From: Aquisediminimonas profunda
GTDB taxonomy: Bacteria; Pseudomonadota; Alphaproteobacteria; Sphingomonadales; Sphingomonadaceae
Length of the DNA stretch: 64,000 nt
Direction: 5' to 3'
NCBI RefSeq assembly: GCF_019443285.1
Contig: NZ_CP080327.1
Coordinates: forward strand, 1,360,001 to 1,424,000
The notes beneath the pieces were generated by a model, which worked only from the letters and a program-made list of their open reading frames with translations, was not told the DNA's origin and did no database searches. The position numbers and the translations under genes are program-made. Of the stretch, positions 22,277 through 31,968 are shown piece by piece. The first letter of the stretch is position 1. Every line of letters starts with the position of its first letter.

Positions 22277-22803
22277 ACCGGGAAGCCAGATCCATGAACG
22301 AAGCAAAGCCCTTCGCCTCGCTGTCATCGACGCTGCTTGCCCGAAAGGGGCAGGCGAAGCCCGCGATGCGTCCGCAGGGCTTCCACATGACGCACGATGC
22401 ATCATTCCAGATCGATCCCTTCCAGCCGCAGGATCAGGATGATCTTGGCTGGAACGACATGGGGCATGATGTCGCGCCAGTTGTCCTGCATCCGACCGTA
22501 CAGTCCGAGCCAGTGCCCGCGACGCCTGTCGTCGTCCGTCAGCAGCGGGAACTTGAAGAGGAGTTCTCCGCTGCAATGGCGCCGGCATCCGCGCCATGGG
22601 CGGAACCGAAACCGCGCGCACGCCCGGGCTCCAATGGAAAGTCGGCCTTCACATTGCGCCTCGATGGCGAACGCCATTTGCGGCTGCGCCTCGTCTGTGC
22701 GGTCGAGCACCGCTCTGCCCAGCAGATCGTGACGCAGGCGCTTGATGAATTCCTCGATCGCCAGCCCGACAATTCGGCACTGGCAGGCAGGTCAGCCAAG
22801 TGA
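22273..22803 (+). CDS. Disordered protein with C-terminal ribbon-helix-helix-like segment, partner of ParA-like ATPase
   Basis: The 176-residue product overlaps parA by ATGA. Residues 1-115 are low-complexity, rich in Pro, Ala and Gln, and look disordered. The last 55 residues (FTLRLDGERHLRLRLVC, then AVEHRSAQQIVTQALDEFL) have the beta-strand plus two-helix pattern of ribbon-helix-helix DNA binders. Small RHH proteins are known partners of some ParA ATPases, acting as centromere binders or ATPase activators. The partnership here is inferred from coupling. There is no named family that I recognise. Confidence 0.7.
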   Translation: MNREARSMNEAKPFASLSSTLLARKGQAKPAMRPQGFHMTHDASFQIDPFQPQDQDDLGWNDMGHDVAPVVLHPTVQSEPVPATPVVVRQQRELEEEFSAAMAPASAPWAEPKPRARPGSNGKSAFTLRLDGERHLRLRLVCAVEHRSAQQIVTQALDEFLDRQPDNSALAGRSAK

Positions 22804-22832
22804 ACCCATAAAAAACAAGGCGGAGACGAAAG

Positions 22833-24179
22833 ATGAAAAAAATTGGGATGTTGAAAATAGCGGCATCGTCGCTCATTCTCGGAACGGCCATTACACCGGT
22901 CAGTGCATCGAACTATGGTCATGAGACGTCCGGGCCGCAAAAGGCTGCCGCTCAAGCTGCGCAGCAGGCCACGAAGCTTCTGGCCAAGCGCAAGTTCGCA
23001 GATGCTGTCGAAAAGGCCGAAGTGGCCGTTGCTGCCATGCCGAATGTTGCCGAATATCGGGCATTGCTTGGCCAGGCCTATCTCTCTTCGGGTCGTTTCC
23101 AATCCGCAGAAACAACGCTGGGTGATGCGGTTTCGCTTGATCCTGCCAACGCGCGCGCGGGTCTGAACCTTGCCTTGGCGCAGATTGCCAATGCCCGCAG
23201 CGATCGCGCACTGGCGACGCTTGACGTCTATCGTGACCGGTTGTCCCCCACTGATTTCGGACTTGCCCTTGCCCTTGCCGGTGATCTGGCGGGCGCGACG
23301 AGCGTCCTGGAAGGCGCTGTCCGGGCACCGGAGGCCGATGCCAGAACGCGCCAGAATCTGGCGCTCGCCTATGCCCTTTCCAATCGTTGGCGCGAAGCCC
23401 GCATCATGGCTGCGCAGGATCTTTCCGGCGACGCTTTGTATGGCCGCATGACGGAATGGGCTGCCCTCGCCATGCCATCCTCGGCATCGCAGCAAGTGGC
23501 CGGTCTTTTGAAGGTTACACCGTCGGCAGACCCCGGCCAACCCGAACAGCTTGCCCTTGCCCGTGGGTCTGACACACAGGTTGCTCTGGCGGCACCCGCA
23601 CCTGTCAAGGCAGAGGTCCCCGTCGCTGCGACCAGCGATGAACCCGCCCCCGTTTTCGAAGTTGCTGAGGTGCCTGCTCCCGCTGTCGCTGTTGCAGAAT
23701 CGACCCCAGCGCCTGCATCAATCCCGACAGCTGCACCTGCTGCAAGCGAGACGGTCGTGGCCAAGCCCGCTCCGCTTATCCGGGCGGCTTCGAATCCGAT
23801 CAAGCAGGTTGTTGTGCCTGCAAGCAATTCGGCGCCGGCGCGCCCTGCGCAGGCGTTTCATCCAGCCCAGAGCGGCAATTACGTTGTTCAGCTGGGCGCG
23901 TTCTCCAGCGCATCGCGCAGCGAAGTCGCCTGGCGCGGCGCTGTCGGTCGTTATCACGACCTCAACAGCTACACGGCGGCAACTGCGCGGGTGCAAGTCA
24001 ACAACGCCACACTGTATCGACTTTCGGTTTCCGGCTTCACGTCGCGTGCCGTTGCAGGCCAGGTCTGTGCGCGAATCAAGGCTGCTGGCGGAGACTGTTT
24101 CGTCCGTGCCGCGGCGGGCGATACGCCGCTGCAATGGGCATCGAACGGCGGCGGAATGCGCATCGCGTCGCGCAGATAG
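22833..24179 (+). CDS. Exported TPR and SPOR-domain protein
   Basis: The start follows GGAG. The 448-residue product has a signal peptide (MKKIGMLKIAASSLILGTAI, cut near residue 26), tetratricopeptide-like repeats at about 35-210 (AEYRALLGQAYLSSGRFQSA is typical), a long Ala/Pro/Val-rich linker at about 235-345, and a SPOR domain at about 350-430 (NYVVQLGAFSSASRSEVAW). The domain layout parallels the SPOR protein on the other side of parA. It begins 29 bases after the RHH gene and is probably in the same operon. A role at the septum is inferred from the SPOR domain. Confidence 0.85.
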   Translation: MKKIGMLKIAASSLILGTAITPVSASNYGHETSGPQKAAAQAAQQATKLLAKRKFADAVEKAEVAVAAMPNVAEYRALLGQAYLSSGRFQSAETTLGDAVSLDPANARAGLNLALAQIANARSDRALATLDVYRDRLSPTDFGLALALAGDLAGATSVLEGAVRAPEADARTRQNLALAYALSNRWREARIMAAQDLSGDALYGRMTEWAALAMPSSASQQVAGLLKVTPSADPGQPEQLALARGSDTQVALAAPAPVKAEVPVAATSDEPAPVFEVAEVPAPAVAVAESTPAPASIPTAAPAASETVVAKPAPLIRAASNPIKQVVVPASNSAPARPAQAFHPAQSGNYVVQLGAFSSASRSEVAWRGAVGRYHDLNSYTAATARVQVNNATLYRLSVSGFTSRAVAGQVCARIKAAGGDCFVRAAAGDTPLQWASNGGGMRIASRR

Positions 24180-24199
24180 CCGGCTTCAGACGCTTCAAG

Positions 24200-24231
24200 A
24201 AGGGTGGTCAGCCGAGAGGCCGGCCACCCTT
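24200..24231 (+). terminator. Possible terminator hairpin between convergent genes
   Basis: AAGGGTGG (24200-24207) pairs with CCACCCTT (24224-24231), followed by a short TTATCGTTTT stretch. It lies just after the SPOR gene and overlaps the last codons of the convergent dihydroorotase-like gene. The loop is 16 bases, longer than usual. Confidence 0.45.
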
Positions 24232-25422
24232 TATCGTTTTGAGGACCTTGCCCTGTGTGGGCAGCATGTCGAACGGCGTATTACCCGCCTGACCCGCAAA
24301 TCGTGACCCGTCGATGATCCATGGCGCGTCCGGATCGAACAGCATGAGGTCGGCGGCGGCACCTTCTCCAAGCGAGCCGCCCTCGACACCGATGATCCGT
24401 GCCGGATTGGCAGAGAGCATCGCCATCAGCCGGGGCAAGTCGATCAGGCCGTCGCGTACCAGCCCCAACCCGAGCGCCAGCAAGGTTTCAGCGCCTGCCA
24501 TTCCTGGCTCTGCATCGGCAAAGGGCAGCCTCTTGGCTTCAGGGCCGCGTGGATCATGCGCCGAACACAGGACATCAATCGTGCCGTCTGCAATGGCTTC
24601 GAGGCAAGCCTGACGATCTGCCTCGCTGCGCAGGGGTGGGGAGAGCCGCGCAAAGGTCCGGAAATCCGTAACCGCAATGTCTGACAGGAACACATGCGCG
24701 GGCGTGATCCCGCAGGTCACACGATGCCCTTGGGTCTTGGCTGCGCGGATCAGGGCCAATCCTCGTGCCGTTGTGACCTGACGGAAGTGGATTGCAGCGC
24801 CGGTTTCCTCGACCAGCGCAAGATCGCGCGCAATCGCCATGGCCTCCGCACGCGCAGGGGCGCTTGGCAGCCCCAGCCTGCTTGCCGTTTCGCCCGAAGT
24901 TGCCACGGCATTGCGCACCAGCCCTTCATCCTCGGCATGCGCAATGACAGTCAGGCCCTGCGATGCGGCATAGGCCAACACGCGGTGCATGACGCCTGAA
25001 TCCGCCACCTGGCTGCGTCCCGTCGCCACGGCGCGTGCGCCGGCGCGCACCATCAGCGCATATTCCGCCAGTTCACGCCCTTCGAGCCTGCGGGTCGCAG
25101 CAGCCAACGGATGCACCCAGAGGTCCGGCTTGGCCGCCAGCGCGGACCGCTGCACCAATCCTGGATCGTCGAGGGGCGGCGAAAGATCGGGCATCAGCGC
25201 CACACGCGTGATTCCGCCCGCGATGCAGGCGGCCTTGTCGACCGAAAAGACACCCAGATCGACAATACCGGGGGCAAGGTGCGCGCCCTTTGCATCGATC
25301 GTTTCGGCGCCGTCAGGAGCCTTCGCGGCAATCCGGTCCTTGGAAACAGCCAGGCTCCCGGTCTTTATGCCCCCGACGGGATCGACCAGGATCGCGTTTG
25401 CGATGGTAAGGCCGCCGTTCAT
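24208..25422 (-). CDS. pyrC: Dihydroorotase-like protein, probably non-catalytic (PyrC'/PyrX type)
   Basis: The 404-residue product has the class I dihydroorotase fold and overlaps pyrB by ATGA. Key residues are missing. The zinc HxH is replaced (PGIVDLGVF at 51-59, where DxHxH is expected). The catalytic Asp region normally TDHAPH reads SAHDPR at 287-292. Two other histidines remain (His162 in AHAEDE, His212 in IHFRQ). Inactive dihydroorotase homologues paired with pyrB are known in Pseudomonas, where they hold aspartate transcarbamoylase together. The same structural role is inferred here. A true dihydroorotase should be encoded elsewhere. Confidence 0.88.
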   Translation of the reverse strand: MNGGLTIANAILVDPVGGIKTGSLAVSKDRIAAKAPDGAETIDAKGAHLAPGIVDLGVFSVDKAACIAGGITRVALMPDLSPPLDDPGLVQRSALAAKPDLWVHPLAAATRRLEGRELAEYALMVRAGARAVATGRSQVADSGVMHRVLAYAASQGLTVIAHAEDEGLVRNAVATSGETASRLGLPSAPARAEAMAIARDLALVEETGAAIHFRQVTTARGLALIRAAKTQGHRVTCGITPAHVFLSDIAVTDFRTFARLSPPLRSEADRQACLEAIADGTIDVLCSAHDPRGPEAKRLPFADAEPGMAGAETLLALGLGLVRDGLIDLPRLMAMLSANPARIIGVEGGSLGEGAAADLMLFDPDAPWIIDGSRFAGQAGNTPFDMLPTQGKVLKTIKGGRPLG

Positions 25423-26369
25423 GCTGCAACCCCCCGACGACCGCGTGTCAGCACGTCAAGGCAGGCCATCCGGACCGCGACCCCCATTTCGACCTGTTCG
25501 GCAATAACCGAGCGATTGACGTCGTCTGCCACATTGCTCGCAATCTCCACGCCGCGGTTCATCGGGCCGGGGTGCATGACAAGCGCGTCGGGCTTGGCAC
25601 GCTTCAGCCGCTCATAGGTCAGGCCGTACAGCGCATGATATTCGCGCGGGGAGGGGACGAAAGCACCGTCCATCCGTTCGTTCTGCAAGCGCAACATCAT
25701 CACGACATCGGCACTGGAAATCCCTTCGTCCATATCGGTGAAACGCGCTGCGCCCATGGCTTCGATTGCGTCCGGGATCAGTGTTGCAGGCCCCACGACC
25801 CGAACCTCGGCTGCCAGCGCCGTGAGGGCAAGAATGTTCGATCGGGCAACCCTGCTGTGCAGCACATCGCCGCAGATGGCGACGGTGAGTCCGGCGATGC
25901 TGCCCTTGTGGCGGCGGATTGTCAGTGCATCGAGCAGGGCCTGCGTCGGATGCTCGTGGCGGCCGTCTCCCGCATTGAGAACGGGACAGTCCACCTTGTC
26001 TGCAATCAGTGCGACCGCACCCGAACTGCCGTGGCGGATCACGATCACGTCGGACCGCATGGCGTTCAGCGTGATCGCCGTATCGATCAGCGTCTCGCCC
26101 TTCTTCACACTCGATTGCGCGGCATGCATGTTCACGACGTCCGCGCCCAGTCGCTTTCCTGCAATCTCGAAGCTCAGGAGCGTGCGGGTAGAATTCTCGA
26201 AAAAGGCATTGATCTGCGTCAGCCCGGCCAGCCGGCCATCATGTTTGGCCGCCCGCCGGTTGACGGCGACCCAATGTTCGGCCTCATCGAGCAGATAGGA
26301 AATTTCGTGCGGCTGCAAGCCAGCGATCCCGAGCAAGTGCCGGTGCGGAAAGTTTGATGGCGATGTCAT
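25419..26369 (-). CDS. pyrB: Aspartate carbamoyltransferase catalytic chain
   Basis: PyrB joins carbamoyl phosphate and aspartate in the first committed step of pyrimidine synthesis. The 316-residue product has the phosphate loop [50 protein letters not shown] and the aspartate-site segment [12 protein letters not shown]. It is translationally coupled (ATGA) to the dihydroorotase-like gene, as in the non-regulatory-subunit type of complex. Confidence 0.96.
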   Translation of the reverse strand: MTSPSNFPHRHLLGIAGLQPHEISYLLDEAEHWVAVNRRAAKHDGRLAGLTQINAFFENSTRTLLSFEIAGKRLGADVVNMHAAQSSVKKGETLIDTAITLNAMRSDVIVIRHGSSGAVALIADKVDCPVLNAGDGRHEHPTQALLDALTIRRHKGSIAGLTVAICGDVLHSRVARSNILALTALAAEVRVVGPATLIPDAIEAMGAARFTDMDEGISSADVVMMLRLQNERMDGAFVPSPREYHALYGLTYERLKRAKPDALVMHPGPMNRGVEIASNVADDVNRSVIAEQVEMGVAVRMACLDVLTRGRRGVAA

Positions 26370-26525
26370 TAAAGCGCCGTCTTAGCGAGGGCGAGCGCCG
26401 AGGGCAAGGCAGGACGAAAGCGCTACGAATCTCTCGCCAATCCGACCAGGTTTAGAGCGCTGAACCGACATCCGGATTGCAAATCACGGTGTATTCGAAA
26501 GACGATCGAACAGAGTTGAGTAACG

Positions 26526-26741
26526 ATGACCAGCGTCCAAAATCGTCGGATTGGGAAGTTGAATTGGCACAAGGTTCGCGAGATCAGGCACCGGTCAGGC
26601 GAAATATGCTCGTCCTGCGGCGAAACGCCCAGCAATACTGTGTTGGCGCGGCAATTCGGAATTTCGCGCGTCATGGTTCACAAAATTCTCAAGAACAAAG
26701 CCTGGAGAGCGGAGCTGGATCCCGGTCACGACGCTGTTTAG
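26526..26741 (+). CDS. Small helix-turn-helix-like protein
   Basis: The 71-residue frame reads [15 protein letters not shown], a CSSC pair, then [19 protein letters not shown] and ends with KAWR. The LARQFGIS...VHKIL segment matches the helix-turn-helix commonly found in small phage-type or HNH-associated DNA-binding proteins. The ribosome site is weak. Its stop codon overlaps that of convergent ruvX. The gene is a plausible orphan DNA-binding protein, perhaps from a mobile element. It could also be a chance frame. Confidence 0.45.
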   Translation: MTSVQNRRIGKLNWHKVREIRHRSGEICSSCGETPSNTVLARQFGISRVMVHKILKNKAWRAELDPGHDAV

Positions 26742-27199
26742 CTCATCATCAATGCGTCAATCGCCCCTTGCAGGATATAGGCAGCGGCGGCGCAGTCGAC
26801 CTGCTCTGCGCGCTTGGCACGAGAAACGTCTGCGGCGATCATCTGGCGTTCGACCGCTTGGGTGGACCAGCGTTCGTCCCACAGCAGGATGGGCAATCCC
26901 ATTGATTCGACGTTGCGGGCAAAGGCGCGGGTCGATTGGGTGCGCGGGCTGTCACTGCCATCAAGGTTCAGTGGCAGGCCAATCACGATCCCTTTCACCG
27001 ATTGGGCTGCGATCATCTTCGAGAGCAATGCCTTTTCGACGCTGAATTTGCTGCGGCGGATGAGGTCGGCCGGACTGGCGATTGTCCATCCGGCATCGCA
27101 CAGCGCCGTGCCGATGGTCTTGGTGCCTACGTCCAGCCCGATCAGCCTCCCTCCTGCAAGCAGCGCCTCGCGGAAGTCAGGTGCAGCCGTCGTAATCAC
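26738..27199 (-). CDS. ruvX: Putative pre-16S rRNA nuclease / Holliday junction resolvase (RuvX/YqgF family)
   Basis: The 153-residue protein has the RNase H-like fold motifs [37 protein letters not shown] and [16 protein letters not shown], with the final Asp in [13 protein letters not shown]. YqgF members process the 5' end of 16S rRNA; the resolvase role is older annotation. It overlaps the DUF3089 gene by four bases and ends the sodB-dinB-DUF3089-ruvX run. Confidence 0.92.
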   Translation of the reverse strand: MITTAAPDFREALLAGGRLIGLDVGTKTIGTALCDAGWTIASPADLIRRSKFSVEKALLSKMIAAQSVKGIVIGLPLNLDGSDSPRTQSTRAFARNVESMGLPILLWDERWSTQAVERQMIAADVSRAKRAEQVDCAAAAYILQGAIDALMMS

Positions 27200-28305
27200 T
27201 TCTTCCCGAATGCCTCCACGCGACGGGCGACGTCCGCGCGCATGGTCGCCCAGAACAGGCTGTAGTCATACATGTGGTAATTGTTGTTCGGCAGGACATA
27301 GGGGCCCAGGTCGGGTCCGGGACCGATCAGCAGGAAGCCCTTGTCATCGCACCGCGCCGGTGCGCCGCCCTGGACGATTTCGCCCTGACTGAAATCTGCC
27401 GAACTCTTGAGCATGCCGCGATTTGCACTGGCCGGTGCCGACCCGCCCATCCCGCCCGTCAAGGGGTTGGTGCACAGGTAGCGATCGCCCCTCCGCGATT
27501 TGCCCGCAAGGCCCGGAATGGCCTCGAAGAGGTCCATCGTGTCCGCATATCCGGCTGGTTCGGCATAGCTTTGCCAAGACAGGATGCAGCCTGTCTGATC
27601 GGGCCCTTCGCACGGTGGCAGGCCAAGTGCGGGGAGGTCGGCGGTTACGGGGACGGGCCAGCCAATGACATAGGCCGCGACGATTCTGCTGGCGATCGGC
27701 TTACCGGCAATCCGGTCTTTCAGCAGACGCGCAAGATGCATCGACCCTTGGCTGTGTGCGGCAAGGATGATTGGCGTGTCGGAATCCTGATTGGCCATGA
27801 ACGCGTCAAATGCGGCAAGTACATCGCGATAGGCGCCTTCGAGCGCGCGTTGCCCCTCGGGCTTGTCAGTCAGGAATGCACCAAGCGTGGCCTGACGATA
27901 GCGCGGAATCCAGATATCTTTCGCATTTCCGAAGACGCTTGCCTGGGCGCGAACAAACTTGATCGCGCGGTCGTTGGCTTCCGCATCATTGAGCGGCGCA
28001 TTCCAGTGCGCACGGGCGAGGTAGCTGGTCGGGTGAATGAAGAAGACCGTCGCGTTGATCCGCGCCGGTTCAGGGGTAATCCCCGCCGGGGTCCATCGCG
28101 CAGGATTCTCCGCTTTGCCGGGACGCGCGATCCACATGTCATTGTGCGCATAGGCATCGGCCGGGAGCGGCGCGAGCGCGGCGAATGGTTCTCCCGGAAC
28201 CAGTGCAAGGCGCGACAGTTGCAACCCGAACAGACGAAGGGCGAGGAGGACCGCGATCACCAGGACGATCAGGGCGGCCACGATATAGAGAAACTTGCGA
28301 GCCAT
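27196..28305 (-). CDS. DUF3089 alpha/beta-hydrolase-like membrane-anchored protein
   Basis: The 369-residue product starts with one hydrophobic helix (residues 5-28), which acts as an anchor or uncleaved signal. The remainder matches DUF3089: [23 protein letters not shown], and a lipase-like nucleophile elbow [14 protein letters not shown] hydrolase role in the periplasm is likely, but the substrate is unknown. It is 9 bases after dinB and overlaps ruvX, so these genes are co-transcribed. Confidence 0.82.
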   Translation of the reverse strand: MARKFLYIVAALIVLVIAVLLALRLFGLQLSRLALVPGEPFAALAPLPADAYAHNDMWIARPGKAENPARWTPAGITPEPARINATVFFIHPTSYLARAHWNAPLNDAEANDRAIKFVRAQASVFGNAKDIWIPRYRQATLGAFLTDKPEGQRALEGAYRDVLAAFDAFMANQDSDTPIILAAHSQGSMHLARLLKDRIAGKPIASRIVAAYVIGWPVPVTADLPALGLPPCEGPDQTGCILSWQSYAEPAGYADTMDLFEAIPGLAGKSRRGDRYLCTNPLTGGMGGSAPASANRGMLKSSADFSQGEIVQGGAPARCDDKGFLLIGPGPDLGPYVLPNNNYHMYDYSLFWATMRADVARRVEAFGKK

Positions 28306-28314
28306 TCGGGCCTC

Positions 28315-29424
28315 CTATGCCGCTGCTTCGCCAAAGTCCAACAGCGGCTGGACGGGTTCCGGTGCTTCGCCCTTGTCAAGATTTGACAATGTCACACCGA
28401 GCAGTCGCACGCCCTCCTGCAGGGGAAGGAGTGTGTTGAGGAGAAGCTGCACTATCTCCTCGATCTGTTCGGGGCTGGAGATCGGGCGGACGACCGAGCG
28501 GCTGCGCGTCACCGTCCTGAAGCTTGCCGTCCTGAGCTTCAAGGTCACGGTGCGGCCGCTGACATCATATTTGTCGCACCAGCGTGCAACCGAAGCGATC
28601 AGCGGGCGAAGCTCTCCCATGCAGGCGTCCCCGGTCATCAGATCCTCGCCAAAAGTCGCTTCGGAGCCAACGGATTTGCGCTCCTGATGCGGATTGACCG
28701 GCCGGTGGTCGATCCCCCGCGACGCCCAGTAATAATAGCCGCCCGACTTGCCGAAATGCCGGTCGAGGAATTCGCGCGACTGCGCCCGGATGTCGGCGCC
28801 GATCACAAGGCCCAGCCGTTCCATCTTGGCGGCGGTTGCTGGCCCGACGCCATAGAATTTTCTGACCGGCAAAGCCGCGACGAAGTCCGGCCCCTTGGCA
28901 GGCGTGATCACGCACAGGCCGTCGGGCTTGTTCTGGTCCGATGCAATCTTGGCAATGAACTTGTTGTAGGACACGCCTGCGGAGGCCGTCAGCCCGGTTT
29001 CGGCGCGGATCGCATCACGGATTTCCTCGGCAATCTGCGTGGCAGACGCAATGCCCAACAGGTTTTCGGTCACGTCGAGATAGGCTTCATCCAGCGAGAG
29101 CGGCTGGACGAGCGGGGTGTAGCGTTCAAAAATGTCCCGGATCTGACGCGAAACCTGGCGGTAGACCTCGAAGCGGTGCGGGACGAAAATCAGGTCAGGG
29201 CAGAGGCGCCGCGCCTTCGCCGAAGCCATTGCTGATCGCACGCCAAAAACCCGCGCTTCATAGCTTGCTGCTGCAACGACCCCGCGCGGTCCCAACCCGC
29301 CGACGGCGACAGGTTTGCCCCGCAGGTCGGGATTGTCGCGCTGTTCGCAAGACGCAAAAAACGCATCCATGTCGATATGGATGATCTTGCGGATTGGCGA
29401 GGCGTCGTTCACGCTGTGTTCCAT
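28315..29424 (-). CDS. dinB: DNA polymerase IV (Y-family, translesion)
   Basis: DinB copies past damaged bases with low fidelity. The 369-residue product has the first metal motif IHIDMDAFFASCEQRDN, the finger segment VVAAASYEARVFGVRSAM, the SLDEAYLDVT carboxylates, the HhH segment KFYGVGPATAAKMERLG, and the little-finger domain. Length is normal; no clear C-terminal clamp-binding peptide was picked out (the end is LLDFGEAAA). The gene lies 27 bases downstream of sodB on the same strand. Confidence 0.94.
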   Translation of the reverse strand: MEHSVNDASPIRKIIHIDMDAFFASCEQRDNPDLRGKPVAVGGLGPRGVVAAASYEARVFGVRSAMASAKARRLCPDLIFVPHRFEVYRQVSRQIRDIFERYTPLVQPLSLDEAYLDVTENLLGIASATQIAEEIRDAIRAETGLTASAGVSYNKFIAKIASDQNKPDGLCVITPAKGPDFVAALPVRKFYGVGPATAAKMERLGLVIGADIRAQSREFLDRHFGKSGGYYYWASRGIDHRPVNPHQERKSVGSEATFGEDLMTGDACMGELRPLIASVARWCDKYDVSGRTVTLKLRTASFRTVTRSRSVVRPISSPEQIEEIVQLLLNTLLPLQEGVRLLGVTLSNLDKGEAPEPVQPLLDFGEAAA

Positions 29425-29451
29425 ACCGCGGCGACGGCCCGGTGTTAAGAC

Positions 29452-30144
29452 CTAGGTGACAGCCTTAGCAAAGCGATTGTCCGCGGTCGCCCAGTTGGTC
29501 GTTGCCATGTAAGCATCGACATAGGCCCCAGCCTTGCTGCCATAGTCCATCGCATAGGCGTGTTCGAACATGTCCAGCACCAGCAGCGGGGTTCCGCCGG
29601 CAAAGGCCATCGTATGGTCGTTCGCCCATTGGTTGAGAAGGCGCCCGTCACGCTCCATCCAGTTGAGGACGACCCAGCCAGACCCGCCGCCTAGAGCTTT
29701 GCCCATCCCGGAGAATTCGGTGCGCCACTTGTCCATACTGCCAAAGTCGCGCTCGATCTGCTGGGCGAGCTTTGGGCCGGGGCCGGTTGGCGCGCCAAGG
29801 CACGAAAAATAGAGTTCATGCAGGAACATCGAATTCTGGGCGATCAGCTCTTCGCGCTTCAATCCGTTGATCAGGAAGCCCGGCGCCGTCCCAGGATCGA
29901 GCTTGGCGTATTCAGCCGCAATTACCCCCAGCCGTTTGACGGCGCCGACATAATTGTTGTCGTGATGGCTGGTCAGCAGTTTTTCGGACAGGCCAGTGAT
30001 TGTCTTTGGGTCGAAAGGGAGGGGCTTTGGCGCATAGGCAATCGCGGGTGCTGCAGTCTGCGCCGCGGCGATCCCAGGTGCGATTGCCACCGCTCCGAGT
30101 GTGACCCCCAACATTTCGCGTCGATCAAGGCTGATTTCGGGCAT
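29452..30144 (-). CDS. Exported Fe/Mn superoxide dismutase family protein, Tat signal
   Basis: The start at 30144 gives 230 residues with a probable twin-arginine signal ([19 protein letters not shown], cut near residue 28). So the enzyme should act in the periplasm. The dismutase domain is divergent. Candidate metal ligands are one of His60/His61 ([16 protein letters not shown]), His109 ([10 protein letters not shown]), Asp191 and His195 ([14 protein letters not shown]). Usual markers such as NHxFxW and DVWEHAY are altered. Activity and metal need testing. It begins the sodB-dinB-DUF3089-ruvX run, and gatC starts divergently 54 bases away. Confidence 0.88.
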   Translation of the reverse strand: MPEISLDRREMLGVTLGAVAIAPGIAAAQTAAPAIAYAPKPLPFDPKTITGLSEKLLTSHHDNNYVGAVKRLGVIAAEYAKLDPGTAPGFLINGLKREELIAQNSMFLHELYFSCLGAPTGPGPKLAQQIERDFGSMDKWRTEFSGMGKALGGGSGWVVLNWMERDGRLLNQWANDHTMAFAGGTPLLVLDMFEHAYAMDYGSKAGAYVDAYMATTNWATADNRFAKAVT

Positions 30145-30198
30145 GGAAGGTTCCTTCGCGCTTGCCGTTTTGGTGGGGCAATGATAGCGGCCCGCGCC

Positions 30199-30486
30199 AT
30201 GTCCGTCGATAGTGCAACCGTCCGCAGGATCGCCTCGCTCGCCCGCATTGCCACCAGCGATGCGGAGGTTGAGGCCATGGTCCCCGAACTCAACAACATC
30301 CTTGGCTGGATCGAGCAGCTTGGCGAAGTCGATACATCTGCCGTCCAGCCCATGACAGCGGTGATCGCCAACACGCTGCGGCTGCGCGATGATGTCGTGA
30401 CGGACGGAAACGTTCGGGACAAGATTCTCGCCAATGCGCCGGCTCCCGAGCACGGGTTCTTTGGCGTGCCGAAGGTGATCGAATAA
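30199..30486 (+). CDS. gatC: Asp-tRNA(Asn)/Glu-tRNA(Gln) amidotransferase subunit C
   Basis: GatC bridges GatA and GatB in the transamidation route to Gln-tRNA and Asn-tRNA. The 95-residue product has the family start [20 protein letters not shown] and core [20 protein letters not shown], with C-terminal LRDDVVTDG and [16 protein letters not shown]. Its TAA overlaps the gatA start by one base, so the two are coupled. Confidence 0.95.
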   Translation: MSVDSATVRRIASLARIATSDAEVEAMVPELNNILGWIEQLGEVDTSAVQPMTAVIANTLRLRDDVVTDGNVRDKILANAPAPEHGFFGVPKVIE

Positions 30487-31967
30487 TGGCTGACATTACC
30501 GACCTCGGCATCGCCGCCATCCGCGACGGCTTCCGTGCCGGAGACTTTTCTGCGCGCGAAGTGGCCGATGCGTTCAACGCGGCGGTTGCCGGAGCCAAGG
30601 CGCTGAACGCCTTCATCGTCGAAACGCCGGACCACGCGATTGCTGCGGCGGAACAGGCTGATCGCGACCGCAGCGAAGGCACATTCAAGGCTCTCTCCGG
30701 CGTTCCCATCGGCATGAAGGACCTTTTCGCAACGCGCGGCGTACAGACAACCGCTGCGAGCCACATCCTCGAAGGGTTCAAGCCGGAATATGAATCGACC
30801 GTTTCCGCTCGGCTCTGGGCGGCAGGCGCAGGAATGCTTGGCAAGCTGAATATGGACCAGTTTGCCATGGGCTCCTCGAACGAGACCAGCGCGTTCGGCA
30901 ATGTGATATCGCCCTGGCGGCGCAACGATGGCGGCAATGCACCTTTGGCGCCCGGCGGCTCGTCTGGCGGATCATCATCGGCTATCGCAGCACGCATCGT
31001 GCCCGGCGCGACCGGAACGGACACGGGCGGCTCAATCCGCCAGCCCGCGGCGTTTACAGGTATTTCGGGGATCAAGCCGACCTATGGCCGGTGTTCGCGT
31101 TGGGGCATTGTCGCTTTCGCGTCTTCGCTTGATCAGGCCGGGCCGATGGCGCGCAACGTCAAGGATTGCGCAATCCTGCTGGAGGCGATGTCCGGCTTCG
31201 ACCCAAAGGATTCGACCTCGCTCGACCTGCCCGTTCCCAATTGGGAGTCGGCGCTTTCCGGCGATCTCAGGGGCAAGCGGATCGGTATCCCCAAGGAATA
31301 TCGGGTCGACGGCATGCCGGGAGAAATCGATGCGCTCTGGGAACAGGGCATTGCGTGGGTGAAGGACGCAGGCGCCGAAGTCGTCGAGGTTTCGCTGCCG
31401 CACACCAAATATGCGCTGCCCGCCTATTACATCATCGCGCCTGCCGAAGCGTCCTCGAACCTCGCGCGCTATGACGGCGTGCGTTATGGCCTGCGCGAAC
31501 TGCCGGAAGGGGCCGGGCTGCAAGACATGTATGCGGCCACCCGTGCCGCCGGATTTGGTGCAGAGGTGAAGCGGCGCATCCTGATCGGCACCTATGTGCT
31601 GAGCGCCGGCTTTTACGATGCCTATTACACTCAGGCGCAGAAGGTCCGTACATTGATTGCGCGTGATTTCGATGCAGCCTGGGAATTGTGCGACCTGCTT
31701 TTGACGCCGACGGCCCCCTCTGCGGCCTTTGCGCTGGGCGAAAAGAACGCGGACCCGCTGGCCATGTATCTGAATGACGTTTTCACCGTGCCGAGTTCGC
31801 TGGCCGGCCTTCCTGCGATGTCGGTACCGGCTGGGCTCGACGGGCAAGGGCTCCCGTTGGGGCTTCAGGTCATTGGCAAGGCGCTTGACGAACAGGGCGT
31901 ACTGAACGCGGGGCTCGCAATCGAGGAAAGGGCGGGTTTCACGGCCCGTCCGGAGGCGTGGTGGTAA
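30486..31967 (+). CDS. gatA: Asp-tRNA(Asn)/Glu-tRNA(Gln) amidotransferase subunit A
   Basis: GatA hydrolyses glutamine or asparagine and hands ammonia to GatB. The 493-residue product has the amidase-signature Ser/cis-Ser/Lys site: [18 protein letters not shown] (Lys), [14 protein letters not shown] and [18 protein letters not shown] (Ser nucleophile). Length is typical. It sits between gatC (1-base overlap) and gatB (1-base gap). Confidence 0.96.
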   Translation: MADITDLGIAAIRDGFRAGDFSAREVADAFNAAVAGAKALNAFIVETPDHAIAAAEQADRDRSEGTFKALSGVPIGMKDLFATRGVQTTAASHILEGFKPEYESTVSARLWAAGAGMLGKLNMDQFAMGSSNETSAFGNVISPWRRNDGGNAPLAPGGSSGGSSSAIAARIVPGATGTDTGGSIRQPAAFTGISGIKPTYGRCSRWGIVAFASSLDQAGPMARNVKDCAILLEAMSGFDPKDSTSLDLPVPNWESALSGDLRGKRIGIPKEYRVDGMPGEIDALWEQGIAWVKDAGAEVVEVSLPHTKYALPAYYIIAPAEASSNLARYDGVRYGLRELPEGAGLQDMYAATRAAGFGAEVKRRILIGTYVLSAGFYDAYYTQAQKVRTLIARDFDAAWELCDLLLTPTAPSAAFALGEKNADPLAMYLNDVFTVPSSLAGLPAMSVPAGLDGQGLPLGLQVIGKALDEQGVLNAGLAIEERAGFTARPEAWW

Positions 31968-31968
31968 G

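Noticed and set aside
21368-22621. N-terminal extension of the Sel1-SPOR frame, to 717 codons
   Set aside because: It reads through the spacer and antisense of parA and the RHH gene. The signal peptide and ribosome site at 21367 fix the true start.
26423-26674. 83-codon minus-strand frame opposite the small HTH gene
   Set aside because: It has no ribosome site or family pattern; the plus-strand frame reads as an HTH.
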